Of a stretch of 64,000 nt of DNA, positions 39,780-48,269 are shown piece after piece (position 1 is the first letter of the stretch; every line of letters begins with the position of its first letter). The stretch is from a virus. The stretch is taken from IMG/VR virus record IMGVR_UViG_3300023240_000022, positions 1 through 64,000 of that record; one strand, 5' to 3'. The notes under the pieces are model-generated. The model did no database searches, was not told the DNA's origin, and was given only the letters and a program-made list of their open reading frames with translations. The position numbers and the translations under genes were made by a program.

Positions 39780-39949
39780 TGTTTAATCACATTTTTTTGT
39801 GTTGTTTCTTTGTATTGATTGCGGTTTTTAGTTGCTCATTATTTAGAGGCTTTAGTGAATCTGACCTTGGGGACATATTTGGCTACTTTGCGGGTCTCTT
39901 GATTGGCTCAATCTTGATTCCTTATAGACCTAGTGAGACGAAAGTATGA
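39779..39949 (+). CDS. Small membrane protein
   Basis: 56 residues, two hydrophobic spans (FLCCFFVLIAVFSC and FGYFAGLLIGSILI). Overlaps both neighbours by 1-4 bases. Inner-membrane location inferred. Confidence 0.55.
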   Translation: MFNHIFLCCFFVLIAVFSCSLFRGFSESDLGDIFGYFAGLLIGSILIPYRPSETKV

Positions 39950-40125
39950 ATTGGATAAAAGAAAAAAGAATGTTGTTTGTGTGGGCGATCCTACTTACGA
40001 TTCTTTTGTCGTCTATGTATATGACGGGAGGTACGGCATCACTGGTCGCATCGCTAGGTATCATTTTCACAGCCAGGATGGTTGAGTATAATGTTTCACG
40101 CTTAATAAACAAGAGAAAAGAATGA
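39946..40125 (+). CDS. Small membrane protein
   Basis: 59 residues: basic start MNWIKEKR then a span MLFVWAILLTILLSSMYM and a second, GTASLVASLGIIF; basic tail. ATGA overlaps at both ends. Confidence 0.55.
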   Translation: MNWIKEKRMLFVWAILLTILLSSMYMTGGTASLVASLGIIFTARMVEYNVSRLINKRKE

Positions 40126-40403
40126 ACAAAGAGCAAGCAGATCAGTGCCTTGGACAGTTCTACTTAAAGAGGAGCGAGGGCAATCGTGGTGGTGCTCTTG
40201 CTGCCCTTAATTCTCTTCGTATAACCTCCACTAGTGTAAGCGGTAAGAGCTATACCGTTAGACTATACAGGCCTGGACTGTTGATTGGTGTTAGGGGTGA
40301 GAATGTAGTGGCACTACAAAAGTTCATGGACATGAAGATCCGAATAGAAGAAGAGACCTTGCCAGATCCTTACTATCACATTCTCCCTAGAGAGTTGTAT
40401 TAG
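40122..40403 (+). CDS. KH-domain-like small protein
   Basis: 93 residues. YTVRLYRPGLLIGVRGENVVALQKFMDMKIRIEEE carries the G-x-x-G type loop and flanking helices of a type II KH RNA-binding fold. Might bind phage or host RNA. Named by motif only. Confidence 0.55.
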   Translation: MNKEQADQCLGQFYLKRSEGNRGGALAALNSLRITSTSVSGKSYTVRLYRPGLLIGVRGENVVALQKFMDMKIRIEEETLPDPYYHILPRELY

Positions 40404-40406
40404 ATC

Positions 40407-40670
40407 ATGGGCAAAGAGCAAAAGCAAATAAGAAAAGATCTTGATAAGGTCATTGAAAAGCTAGAGGGCGAAGGCTTGAAGCACAACGATGACTACGACA
40501 AGGTTGGTGTGGGTGATGTTGTAGAGAGCGTCCTTAGTTCTATGGGCATCACTCAAGATAGGTTTAAGAGTTGGTTCGGACTGTCCGAGTGCGACTGTAA
40601 TGAGCGTAAGAAGTGGCTCAATGGTATGTTCTACTGGAAAAGGGAAAAAGAAGATGGAAAGAGTGATTGA
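40407..40670 (+). CDS. Unknown small protein
   Basis: 87 residues, charged, helical; contains CDCNERKKWLNGMFYWKRE at the C-terminus. Overlaps the next gene by 17 bases. No family. Confidence 0.55.
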   Translation: MGKEQKQIRKDLDKVIEKLEGEGLKHNDDYDKVGVGDVVESVLSSMGITQDRFKSWFGLSECDCNERKKWLNGMFYWKREKEDGKSD

Positions 40671-40968
40671 TTTTATCGTGGCCTTCTTTTGGTCTATTGG
40701 TAATCTATTTTTAGCTTATCATGTTGTTACTGACATGGGCTCTACTTGGGATATCTTCTATCTCAAAGAGGACTTCTTGACATTCAAGATGTATTGGGGT
40801 AGTTTGTTTGCCCTTAGTGTGGCTGTGACGCCAGCCATTGTCGCTGTATCTGCTAACTCAAAAGAAAACGACAAAAAGACAGTAGCTACTGTTAACTCTT
40901 TTGTCGTTACCTTTCTTACTGTTTTGATGTGGGGTATTTCTGCTTTCTTTAACTTTGTCTGCTACTAA
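40654..40968 (+). CDS. Membrane protein
   Basis: 104 residues from the ATG at 40654; three hydrophobic spans (VIDFIVAFFWSIGNLFLAY, WGSLFALSVAVTPAIVAVS, SFVVTFLTVLMWGISAFF). Unknown role. Confidence 0.6.
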   Translation: MERVIDFIVAFFWSIGNLFLAYHVVTDMGSTWDIFYLKEDFLTFKMYWGSLFALSVAVTPAIVAVSANSKENDKKTVATVNSFVVTFLTVLMWGISAFFNFVCY

Positions 40969-41378
40969 TGTTTAACACAACAAACACATACGTCGGCGGT
41001 GGCAAGCAAGAGGTCACCATCACAGAACATCGGGCACCAACTGATGATTCTATCAGACTGTACGGAGAGATGAAAGACAAGGCTCTTAATTCTATCCTTA
41101 TGTCAGGCTTTGATCGTCTTGACATTGATTTCAAGTGGGCAGTCGTTGAAGATTCATACAAAATGTGTGTGACATTCTACTACTCAATGGAGATCAAGGG
41201 TAGGAAGGCGAATGGTAGGGTTGATGTCTACCGAGACCAGTTGTCACACGGGACTTCCGACAAGGTATCTGAGATCGCACAGAAGGCGGTTAAGGCTGTA
41301 TCTGAGACAATCGCTGAGTGTATGCTATACGATCTGTTCAAGACTCAGTCTTCTAACATTTCAGATGCGTTGCTTTAG
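40968..41378 (+). CDS. Unknown protein
   Basis: 136 residues; begins MFNTTNTYVGGGKQEVTITE, mixed alpha/beta with a helical C-terminus. Abuts the membrane protein stop. No family. Confidence 0.6.
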   Translation: MFNTTNTYVGGGKQEVTITEHRAPTDDSIRLYGEMKDKALNSILMSGFDRLDIDFKWAVVEDSYKMCVTFYYSMEIKGRKANGRVDVYRDQLSHGTSDKVSEIAQKAVKAVSETIAECMLYDLFKTQSSNISDALL

Positions 41379-41451
41379 GGTACTACCCAAACAATCAACA
41401 CGCCGCCGCAGGGGCTTCCTGGGCGTTTCTGGGTATTTTTAGGATTTAGGG

Positions 41452-41479
41452 TTGACTATCTGTCTGTATTCTGTATAAT
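41452..41479 (+). promoter_or_regulatory. Early-class promoter
   Basis: TTGACT, 16-bp spacer, TATAAT; leads to the RlmN-like gene through an 85-base leader that holds a four-codon frame. Confidence 0.7.
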
Positions 41480-41565
41480 GAAAGCATGACTCATCAATGA
41501 GCCGGTTTTGTTGCCGTTTCATGTCGGTAGATATATTTATGACATTACAATTAGAGAGAAACAAG

Positions 41566-42495
41566 ATGTGGAATGAAACTAAACGTATTGACAGTGCAGA
41601 GGGCAATGTCGCTAAGTATGTCTTTAAGAAAGACAACGCCGTAGCTGAGGCTGTTCTCTATAAGTACCCTACTTACGAGGATCGCACAGTCATCTGCTGC
41701 TCTAGTCAGTCAGGTTGTCCTGTTGGTTGTCGTTTCTGTGGTGCTGGGGATTACTTTGTCCGTAGTTTGAGTGCGGATGAGATTGTAGCACAGGTTGTCC
41801 ACTGTATGGATGAGACCGGCGTCGAATCTAAAGAAATGGACCGATTGCAGATTATGTTCATGAGTATGGGCGAGCCTATGCTTAACCAAAAGAACATGGT
41901 GAGTGCCCTCTATATTCTGAACAATATGTACCCAACGGCCAAGTTGCTATTGAGTACGATTGGACCAGACGTTAACTGGGATCAATTTTTCAAGGCTTCG
42001 ATAGACCTTGAGAACGTGGGACTACAGTTCTCTGTCCACAAGAGTACAGACGAAGATCGTGACAAACTGATTCCATTCAAGTCCAAGTTGACTCTTGAAG
42101 AGATTGCAGAGCTTGGAACTAAGTGGTACAATGCCACTGGTCGTAAGCCGTTCTTTAACTACTGTGCTGGTGAGGATAATAGCACTCACGAAGATGCTGA
42201 TCGTCTTGCTGTCCTGTTCACTCCCGACGTGTGGGAATGCACGATTAGCGTGATCTGTGAGCGTAACGAGGGCCTTCCGTCTAGAAGTGATGGACAAAGA
42301 GATTTAGCTGTAGACTTTAGTGGCAAAATGTTAGCCAAGGGTTATAATGTGCGAGTATTTGACCCCGCTGGACAAGATGATATCGGGGGTGGATGTGGCC
42401 AGCTTCATTACGTCCAAGAGTGGTTTACAGAGAATCCAAATAAAGCCAGACCTTCTTGTGGCAATGGTTTGCCCGTCATTCATGCTCCTAAATAA
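41566..42495 (+). CDS. RlmN-like radical SAM methyltransferase, short form
   Basis: 309 residues from the ATG with TTAGAGAG site. C51-P-V-G-C55-R-F-C58 is the CX3CX2C iron-sulfur motif; MSMGEP at 100-104 binds SAM; GGGCGQL near the C-terminus provides the second catalytic Cys of RlmN/Cfr enzymes, which methylate C2 of an adenine in 23S rRNA and, for RlmN, position 37 of some tRNAs. Bacterial RlmN is about 380 residues; the N-terminal accessory domain is missing here, so substrate choice may differ. Lies upstream of other RNA-directed genes. Confidence 0.8.
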   Translation: MWNETKRIDSAEGNVAKYVFKKDNAVAEAVLYKYPTYEDRTVICCSSQSGCPVGCRFCGAGDYFVRSLSADEIVAQVVHCMDETGVESKEMDRLQIMFMSMGEPMLNQKNMVSALYILNNMYPTAKLLLSTIGPDVNWDQFFKASIDLENVGLQFSVHKSTDEDRDKLIPFKSKLTLEEIAELGTKWYNATGRKPFFNYCAGEDNSTHEDADRLAVLFTPDVWECTISVICERNEGLPSRSDGQRDLAVDFSGKMLAKGYNVRVFDPAGQDDIGGGCGQLHYVQEWFTENPNKARPSCGNGLPVIHAPK

Positions 42496-42577
42496 ATTTG
42501 GAGACTGCTACGATCATTTTAGTGTATAATAATCACTCAAAATCAGGTTTTATCTTAATTTTCTTTTATTTTGCCTC

Positions 42578-42605
42578 TTGACATTTCTAAGTCTCTGTGT
42601 ATAGT
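42578..42605 (+). promoter_or_regulatory. Early-class promoter
   Basis: TTGACA, 16-bp spacer, TATAGT, seven bases before the next ATG. Confidence 0.7.
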
Positions 42606-42611
42606 GACAAC

Positions 42612-43085
42612 ATGAAAACAAAAGAACAAAGGAATAGTGTGAGTCAGATTATTACATACGTTGATGCGTATCAGTTGGCGGACCGTCTCTTAAAAGAGCA
42701 GAACCTAAACGTATGGCGTTTTGAGGTTAACAACAGATCTAATCGTCGTTTAGGCATGTGTAGCTATCGTAAGAAGACAATTCAGCTTTCAAGCTGGGTA
42801 CTTGACCGATGCCCTCACTATGCTGAGAACACAATCCGCCACGAGGTAGCCCACGCTCTTGTCGGTCCTGGAAATGGCCACGGTCAGGTCTGGAAGCGTG
42901 CAGCGAAACAGATGGGTGCTAGACCAGAAACTTGCACAAACGTGCCACTGGACCTGCGAGCCCCTTACAAATGGATGCTAGAGTGCCCTCGCTGTTTGTG
43001 GGTTGGTGGAGGCAGCTATCGTAAGCGTTCTAGCAGTTACCGTTGTCTAAAGTGTAAGGCTAGATTGGAGAATAAGAAAGTATGA
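42612..43085 (+). CDS. SprT-like zinc metallopeptidase
   Basis: 157 residues from ATG 42612 (a further ATA/ATG upstream lies in the promoter). IRHEVAHALVGPGNGHGQVWKRAAKQMGA has the HExxH zinc site of SprT/Spartan proteins; a C-terminal ribbon (CPRC...CLKCKA) binds a second zinc. Related enzymes remove DNA-protein crosslinks; a phage role could be protection of replicating DNA. Transcript probably leaderless. Confidence 0.8.
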   Translation: MKTKEQRNSVSQIITYVDAYQLADRLLKEQNLNVWRFEVNNRSNRRLGMCSYRKKTIQLSSWVLDRCPHYAENTIRHEVAHALVGPGNGHGQVWKRAAKQMGARPETCTNVPLDLRAPYKWMLECPRCLWVGGGSYRKRSSSYRCLKCKARLENKKV

Positions 43086-43390
43086 AGTTTACAATAGCCA
43101 AAGGCAACAAGCGTTATGTCAATGCCCTAGTAAAGAGACTTGGCATGATGATTGAGTGGATCGGCCCTAACTCGCTGGGATATGAGGTGGCAGAAGTTGA
43201 GACTCAAATTGAATACTCATTTCAAGAGCTAATTAGCTTTTCTAAGTCTATGCACGGAGAGTTTGACACTATCGAGGATAGTATTCACTTGGACCTGCAT
43301 GAGATTGACACTGGTATCACACAACGGAAGAAAGACTTCAAAGAGCGTTATGGCTCTATGTTCGTTCAAATGAAAAAGGGATTAGTATGA
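43082..43390 (+). CDS. Unknown protein
   Basis: 102 residues; MKFTIAKGNKRYVNALVKRL and on. Overlaps both neighbours by 4 bases. No family. Confidence 0.55.
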   Translation: MKFTIAKGNKRYVNALVKRLGMMIEWIGPNSLGYEVAEVETQIEYSFQELISFSKSMHGEFDTIEDSIHLDLHEIDTGITQRKKDFKERYGSMFVQMKKGLV

Positions 43391-44025
43391 CTTACTTTGT
43401 TATCTGGATTGTTAGCGTTTTGGTTTGTTTTACAGTCCTGATGTATATTTATGAGCCAGAAAATATCATCATTAAAGATAAGCAAACAGATATTATTTGT
43501 AACTCTCTCGCTGTTTCTTTGGGGTAGCCTTTGCTGTTAGTCCTTGGGGTTTCTCTTGGTTTGGTTTGGTTACCATTCTATGGTTGCTATCATTTAGCTA
43601 CGAAGTTTCCTCGTTATAAAGTTGTAAAAATGAATCAGGAAGCACAGAAGATAATACAAAGAGTTGACGAGGCTGGTGATATTTTTCCACTTGAAGATGG
43701 ATTTTATTACTATGGGTCAAGCGGAGGTGGTGCTTTGTCCTCTTGGAATCTAAGGGTAATTGCGGATGAGCTAGATAAAAGAAATAAAGACTGGGATGAC
43801 CAGTTAAATGAGCACTTCGAGAAGGAGAAAAAGATGGAACAATTTGACACAATGACGGTTGCGAACTTTGCTATTGAGTGTGCTATGGACGCATGTAGGG
43901 ACGGAAAGACTTCGAAAGAGCTAAAGGAGGCCCTTGAGGACTTTGACGATGCTGCTTCTAAATACTCTGACGTTATTCGCCATCGAATGGAACTTGCACA
44001 CCAAGACGAGGTGAAAGGTGAGTAG
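43387..44025 (+). pseudogene. Membrane protein gene interrupted by an in-frame amber codon
   Basis: ATGA overlap supports the start. Residues 2-24 form one membrane span. TAG at 43525-43527 falls in the second span (SLAVSLG-stop-PLLLVLGVSLGLVWLPF); the frame then continues through YGCYHLATKFPRYKVVKMNQ and a charged helical domain to 44025, about 212 codons. A TTG at 43531 could restart translation. An internal ATG at 43834 begins the soluble end. Confidence 0.55.
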
Positions 44026-44350
44026 AACAGAACACCACCATGGCACACTAAGAGACACTGGCCTCACTGTTTCTGCCTTTATTCTTACTTTGCCTCAGGA
44101 CAAGCAACCAGACTCAGACGACCTGTCTTGGAGATCGGTAGAAGAATGGTTCAACGAAGAGTATTATAAAAAGGCTCTTGTGATTGATGACACAGTTTGG
44201 GTTGCAGACAACAAAGCAATAGAAGATCTTGACTCTGGTATTTTTGACGCAGAAATGCAAGAAGACGGATCTTATACATATACTCTACAATACTACAACG
44301 GCGGGTGTTGTTGGGAAGAAGCACTACTATCAGCCTTAGGGAAATCATGA
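44018..44350 (+). CDS. Unknown protein, GTG start
   Basis: 110 residues from a GTG at 44018 preceded by GAGGTGAAAG; SAFILTLPQDKQPDSDDLSW then acidic body. Overlaps neighbours by 8 and 4 bases. No family. Confidence 0.5.
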   Translation: MSRTEHHHGTLRDTGLTVSAFILTLPQDKQPDSDDLSWRSVEEWFNEEYYKKALVIDDTVWVADNKAIEDLDSGIFDAEMQEDGSYTYTLQYYNGGCCWEEALLSALGKS

Positions 44351-44778
44351 CCAAACCAGCACAAGACCAAACCGTTCTGCTTCTTATTGAAAAAGTCAAA
44401 GAGAAGAAGTCTCAGATTCAAAAGGTCGAGAATCCATCTTGGAAGACCAATTGTGTCTTTACCCTGGGCGGAGACAAGATCAACATCAGGACGCTACAGA
44501 CCGTCTCTGAGCTTGTCTCTATCGCTAGTGCAGTACGTGCTAGAGAGACCAGCTGGAAAGAGGTAATTGAAGAGCTAGGAGTCAAAGAAGACTGCGTAGT
44601 GTGTGACTACTCTCCTAACGATTGGATGAGCGATATCAAGACTCGTGTCAACAAGATCAACATCGACAAGGACAAGAGAAACCTTGCCAAGCTTGAAGAA
44701 AGACTAGATAAGATCATCAGTCCTGAACTTCGGGCAAAGATGGAGCTAGAAGCTATCGAAAAAGAGTTGGAAGATTAA
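44347..44778 (+). CDS. Unknown helical protein
   Basis: 143 residues from ATG 44347 overlapping the previous stop; contains CVVCDYSPNDW and a long C-terminal coiled coil (NLAKLEERLDKIISPELRAK). No family. Confidence 0.55.
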   Translation: MTKPAQDQTVLLLIEKVKEKKSQIQKVENPSWKTNCVFTLGGDKINIRTLQTVSELVSIASAVRARETSWKEVIEELGVKEDCVVCDYSPNDWMSDIKTRVNKINIDKDKRNLAKLEERLDKIISPELRAKMELEAIEKELED

Positions 44779-44862
44779 ATGAGAATCAGTTTGGTGTTGG
44801 TGCCAGACGTAGCTGAGATCACATCCACCACGCAATTAAAAGAAAGGATTAGACAAGCATGA
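44779..44862 (+). CDS. 27-residue peptide
   Basis: MRISLVLVPDVAEITSTTQL and a short basic end; abuts the previous stop and overlaps the next start (ATGA). Supported only by the gene chain. Confidence 0.35.
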   Translation: MRISLVLVPDVAEITSTTQLKERIRQA

Positions 44863-45038
44863 GTAGTAATAGAGCAACAGAAGAGCTAAAGGTTAGAGTC
44901 AAAGAGTTGAAGATCCTACTAGACAAAGACAAGACAAAAGAAGAGGCTATCGAAGCCGCCTTCCTTGATGGTGTCTCTAGGGGGCTATACCTTTCAAAAG
45001 AGATCATTCTTGAAGAGCAAAATAAAAGCTGGTTTTAA
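44859..45038 (+). CDS. Small helical protein
   Basis: 59 residues, Lys/Glu-rich helix (TEELKVRVKELKILLDKDK). Coupled by ATGA. No family. Confidence 0.5.
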   Translation: MSSNRATEELKVRVKELKILLDKDKTKEEAIEAAFLDGVSRGLYLSKEIILEEQNKSWF

Positions 45039-45060
45039 GACAAAATCTAAAACTTTAGCC

Positions 45061-45088
45061 TTGACATGTCGAGCATCGCGAGTATAAT
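45061..45088 (+). promoter_or_regulatory. Early-class promoter
   Basis: TTGACA, 16-bp spacer, TATAAT, CTAGGCATG: the next ATG sits at the expected transcript start. Confidence 0.75.
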
Positions 45089-45094
45089 CTAGGC

Positions 45095-45250
45095 ATGACA
45101 AAGGAAAAAGACCGGATCGCAGACGGACACAGACGAATCGGGATAAGGTGCTTGACCACAATCATTGAGAGCGGAAAAGCTGGCTTGTTTGTTAAGGGCC
45201 TGTGCGTTTTCACTAGGTTCGTCCTCAGAAATCAAAACTACGAGAAGTAA
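45095..45250 (+). CDS. Small basic protein, leaderless
   Basis: 51 residues, MTKEKDRIADGHRRIGIRCL then a hydrophobic middle and basic end. No Shine-Dalgarno is possible in the leader. Confidence 0.45.
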   Translation: MTKEKDRIADGHRRIGIRCLTTIIESGKAGLFVKGLCVFTRFVLRNQNYEK

Positions 45251-45251
45251 A

Positions 45252-45584
45252 ATGAACGAACAAGATTGTGTTGACAAGTACCTAGAAGTTGCACGCAGTA
45301 ACGAAGACGTTATGATTGCAGCCATTAGGGAATTTCATCCTTATTACAGTAACCATCGGCACAATGGAAACATCACCGCCAAAGCGGAGGAAGAGGCTTG
45401 TGTTATAGTGCGTAAGCAAATTAAGAAAGAAGTTACAGAAGATCCAGTTGTTGGATATAGGCAATACGAAGCAGACAAGATCATGCGTATTGCTGGTGAG
45501 GTTTGGTTTGGTATGCCTGAGTCTTCTTCCATTCGTAACCACACGTCTTTTTGGGTGTGTTGTGAGTTAGCGGAGGGGTATTGA
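45252..45584 (+). CDS. Unknown protein
   Basis: 110 residues from ATG 45252, one base after the previous stop; MNEQDCVDKYLEVARSNEDV. Acidic, helical. No family. Confidence 0.6.
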   Translation: MNEQDCVDKYLEVARSNEDVMIAAIREFHPYYSNHRHNGNITAKAEEEACVIVRKQIKKEVTEDPVVGYRQYEADKIMRIAGEVWFGMPESSSIRNHTSFWVCCELAEGY

Positions 45585-45709
45585 TGCCAATCTTATGGCC
45601 TGCGGTGTTATGTGTATTGGTCCACTTCTTTATGTGGCTCGTTCTAATCAAAATCAAGAAAGGTAGATACAATGACGCACATGCAAGAGATATTAGACGC
45701 GGTTACTAG
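45584..45709 (+). CDS. Small membrane protein
   Basis: 41 residues with one span (WPAVLCVLVHFFMWLVLI) and basic tail; starts on the previous stop (TGATG) and overlaps the CCA-enzyme gene by 38 bases. Confidence 0.45.
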   Translation: MPILWPAVLCVLVHFFMWLVLIKIKKGRYNDAHARDIRRGY

Positions 45710-47012
45710 GGTTGGTGGTCGCCCTTTGTTCGTTGGTGGCTGTGTGAGGGATGAAATCCTGGGTATTAAAAACAGCAAAGACATTGACGTTGAAGTGTAC
45801 GGCCTGTCCGCTGACGAGCTTATCACTGTCCTTAAACCTTTTGGTAAGGTCGATTGCGTTGGAGTGTCGTTTGGTGTAATCAAATTGACTACTCCAGATG
45901 ACGACTTCGACTTTACTTTACCGAGACGTGACAGTAAGGTGGCCGATGGTCACCAAGGCTTTACAGTAGAGGTGGATCACAATATGACCATAACAGAAGC
46001 TGCGAGTCGTAGAGATTTTACTATCAATAGTATCTCTAAAGATTGTGATGGAAACTTGTTTGATCCGTTTGGTGGAGTTGAGGATCTTAAAAATAGAGTT
46101 CTGAGGGCGACTAGTGACAAATTTGCCCAAGATCCTCTTAGAACTCTTAGAGGGTTTCAATTTGCTTCTAGGTTTAACCTTACTGTCGATCCTAGTACCT
46201 CTCTGATGTGTAAGAGTTTGTTGTCAGAAGCTCATACTATCTCTACTGAGCGTATCTACGGAGAAGTGTTGAAGTGGGCGTTGAAGTCTGTCAAGCCTAG
46301 TGCTGGACTGTACTTCTTGCGTGATACTAAGTGGATAGAACTGTTTCCAGAGCTTCATGCACTCGTTGGCTTACCACAAGACGCTGAATGGCATCCCGAG
46401 GGCGACTGTCTCACCCATACCTCCCTAGTCTGCGATGCAGCTAGAGATATTGCAGTACGTGATAAGCTTAACGACGATGATCGTTTGGTATTGATGCTAG
46501 CGGCATTGTGCCACGACTTAGGTAAAGCTAATACTACGGTCATGCGTGATGAGAGATGGAGATCTCCTGGCCATGCAGAAGAGGGTGCTGACCTTACGAG
46601 AAGCTTGCTTGCAAGAATGGGCTTCGGCGAGTCTGTAGTCAAGAAGGTTGTTCCTTTGGTTGTGGAGCACATGTCTCATATCGGAGTTGAGCCTAACAAC
46701 AGGCTTGTGCGACGATTGGCTGTGCGTGTTGCACCATCGAACATCGCTATGCTTGTTAGGTTGATAGAGGCCGATCACAGTGGTCGACATCCTTTGCCTA
46801 AGGGCGTTCCTGCTACGGCTGCTAAGATCCAAGAACTGTCAGAGGGTTTAGACCTAATGACTGGTAAGCCTGATCCTATCGTTAAGGGTAGACACTTGGT
46901 TGCTATGGAAATGGAGCCTGGACCTAAGTTCAAGGATATTCTTGATCGATGCTATCAAGCACAGCTTGATGGTGAGTTTCATACACTTGAAGACGGTTTG
47001 GCACTTGTATAA
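45672..47012 (+). CDS. cca: tRNA nucleotidyltransferase (CCA-adding enzyme)
   Basis: 446 residues, full length. LFVGGCVRDEILGIKNSKDIDVEVYG has the G-G-x-V-R-D and D-x-D metal-binding motifs of class II nucleotidyltransferases; ASRRDFTINSI and PLRTLRGFQFASRF complete head and neck. The C-terminal half carries an HD domain (LCHDLGKANTT, GHAEEG). It adds or repairs the 3' CCA of tRNAs. None of the tRNA genes in this window encodes CCA, so the enzyme has obvious substrates. A poly(A) polymerase role cannot be excluded by sequence alone. Followed by a strong terminator. Confidence 0.88.
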   Translation: MTHMQEILDAVTRVGGRPLFVGGCVRDEILGIKNSKDIDVEVYGLSADELITVLKPFGKVDCVGVSFGVIKLTTPDDDFDFTLPRRDSKVADGHQGFTVEVDHNMTITEAASRRDFTINSISKDCDGNLFDPFGGVEDLKNRVLRATSDKFAQDPLRTLRGFQFASRFNLTVDPSTSLMCKSLLSEAHTISTERIYGEVLKWALKSVKPSAGLYFLRDTKWIELFPELHALVGLPQDAEWHPEGDCLTHTSLVCDAARDIAVRDKLNDDDRLVLMLAALCHDLGKANTTVMRDERWRSPGHAEEGADLTRSLLARMGFGESVVKKVVPLVVEHMSHIGVEPNNRLVRRLAVRVAPSNIAMLVRLIEADHSGRHPLPKGVPATAAKIQELSEGLDLMTGKPDPIVKGRHLVAMEMEPGPKFKDILDRCYQAQLDGEFHTLEDGLALV

Positions 47013-47017
47013 ACACA

Positions 47018-47041
47018 GCAGAGGTTTCGGCCTCTGCTTTT
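47018..47041 (+). terminator. Rho-independent terminator
   Basis: GCAGAGG-TTTCGG-CCTCTGC then TTTT, six bases past the CCA-enzyme stop. Confidence 0.85.
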
Positions 47042-47051
47042 GGGGGAGATA

Positions 47052-47522
47052 ATGTTAGAGTTTAGACATATAGTCACGGCGTTGGACATTCATGAAGGAT
47101 ACGCCCACCAAAGAACAAGCAATAAGGATGATAAAAAGATGAGCGTAAGATCAAAAGCAGAGGCCTTGTATAAAGAATTAAAAAGCAAGGGCTTTAATGG
47201 CGTTGCATTTGATAGTATTTATCTCAACGCTAAGGGGCAAAACTACAAAGACGCCATTGATGACGGAAGATCAGAAGAGTGGGCACAGGACCACGAGAAT
47301 GAGTATGCCATTATGTCCTTCTACCCAGAAATGGAGGGAGGCGATAACGAATATAACGGCTTCAATGCAGAACAGTTCGAGCATGATCTACGAAAGAAAG
47401 TCATATCAGTTTTTGGAAAACAATACCTTGAAGATGACGACGAGTTTTTTTCTCTCGATCTTTGGGGTGGAGAGTTTGAAATTTATGATAGAAACAAAAA
47501 GCAAATAAGCGAGGAATCATGA
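47052..47522 (+). CDS. Unknown protein
   Basis: 156 residues from ATG 47052 with GGGGGAG site. KSKGFNGVAFDSIYLNAKGQNYKDAIDDG suggests an alpha/beta fold. Overlaps the NADAR gene by 4 bases. No family. Confidence 0.6.
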   Translation: MLEFRHIVTALDIHEGYAHQRTSNKDDKKMSVRSKAEALYKELKSKGFNGVAFDSIYLNAKGQNYKDAIDDGRSEEWAQDHENEYAIMSFYPEMEGGDNEYNGFNAEQFEHDLRKKVISVFGKQYLEDDDEFFSLDLWGGEFEIYDRNKKQISEES

Positions 47523-48001
47523 AGGTATTACCATTTTGGGGCGGGCCGTTTAGCAATTGGCATCGCTGTTTATTTACGGCTCCAACTTTAGATGATAGAC
47601 TGATTGAGTTTAACTGTGTTGAGCAGTTTATGATGGTTCAAAAGGCTTTGTTTTTTAAGGACAGAGCTACAGCTAGAAAGGTCATGGATGTTAAAGATCC
47701 AAAAGAACAGAAAGCGTTGGGCAGGTCTATTGAAAACTTTGATGAGACAGACTGGGCCTGCGTAGCGAGGGGAATTGTTAAGGCTGGACTAAAGGCAAAG
47801 TTTGCCCAAAGTGTTCTGCTTAAACTAGAGCTAGAAGGCACCGCCGGTAGAGTGTTAGTAGAAGCTAGCCCCTATGATAAAATTTGGGGCGTTGGTATGT
47901 CTGGTGATGATCCAGACATTACGGACATGAACAAGTGGAAGGGCCTGAATTGGTTAGGCTTTTTGTTAACCGACCTTAGAGTTGAAATGATTGGAGAATA
48001 A
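47519..48001 (+). CDS. NADAR-family (YbiA-like) glycosidase
   Basis: 160 residues, the usual family size. WGGPFSNWHRCLF, FNCVEQFMMVQKALFFKD, ALGRSIENFDETDW, LLKLELEGTAGRVLVEASPYDKIWGVGM and KGLNWLGFLLTDLR cover the conserved NADAR blocks including the Glu of CVEQ and the final Trp-Gly and Asn-x-x-G. Family members hydrolyse N-glycosidic bonds, and some remove ADP-ribose from guanine in nucleic acids, so here it may reverse a host ADP-ribosylation defence. Confidence 0.85.
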   Translation: MKVLPFWGGPFSNWHRCLFTAPTLDDRLIEFNCVEQFMMVQKALFFKDRATARKVMDVKDPKEQKALGRSIENFDETDWACVARGIVKAGLKAKFAQSVLLKLELEGTAGRVLVEASPYDKIWGVGMSGDDPDITDMNKWKGLNWLGFLLTDLRVEMIGE

Positions 48002-48002
48002 C

Positions 48003-48269
48003 ATGGGTGCAGAAGTAGCAGAAGACATGGGAGAAATGGAAAACAACCGTCGCTTTAAGCATGGTAGAGAGTCTGGTCGGTTTGACAACTGGGCAGATCT
48101 TGACTCTGATATCGATTGGTTGACAGACCCGAAAGAGAGACCTCGCAACGACGAGATCCAAGAGATTAGCTTTCAAGAGATCGACCCTATCTATGTCAAG
48201 GGTTATGAAACTGGCTATGAAGAGGGACCGTCAACCGCAGACAAAAAACGATGGAGTAAAAAGCAATGA
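48003..48269 (+). CDS. Unknown small protein
   Basis: 88 residues from ATG 48003 (TTGGAG site); acidic, contains EIDPIYVKGYETGYEEGPST. No family. Confidence 0.55.
   Translation: MGAEVAEDMGEMENNRRFKHGRESGRFDNWADLDSDIDWLTDPKERPRNDEIQEISFQEIDPIYVKGYETGYEEGPSTADKKRWSKKQ

Noticed and set aside
27169-43527. Genome-wide reassignment of TAG (as in some crAss-like phages) to explain the amber-interrupted genes.
   Set aside because: TAG ends many intact genes here (for example 26454, 29539, 31365, 38015), the long structural genes contain no in-frame TAG, and no tRNA with anticodon CTA was found.
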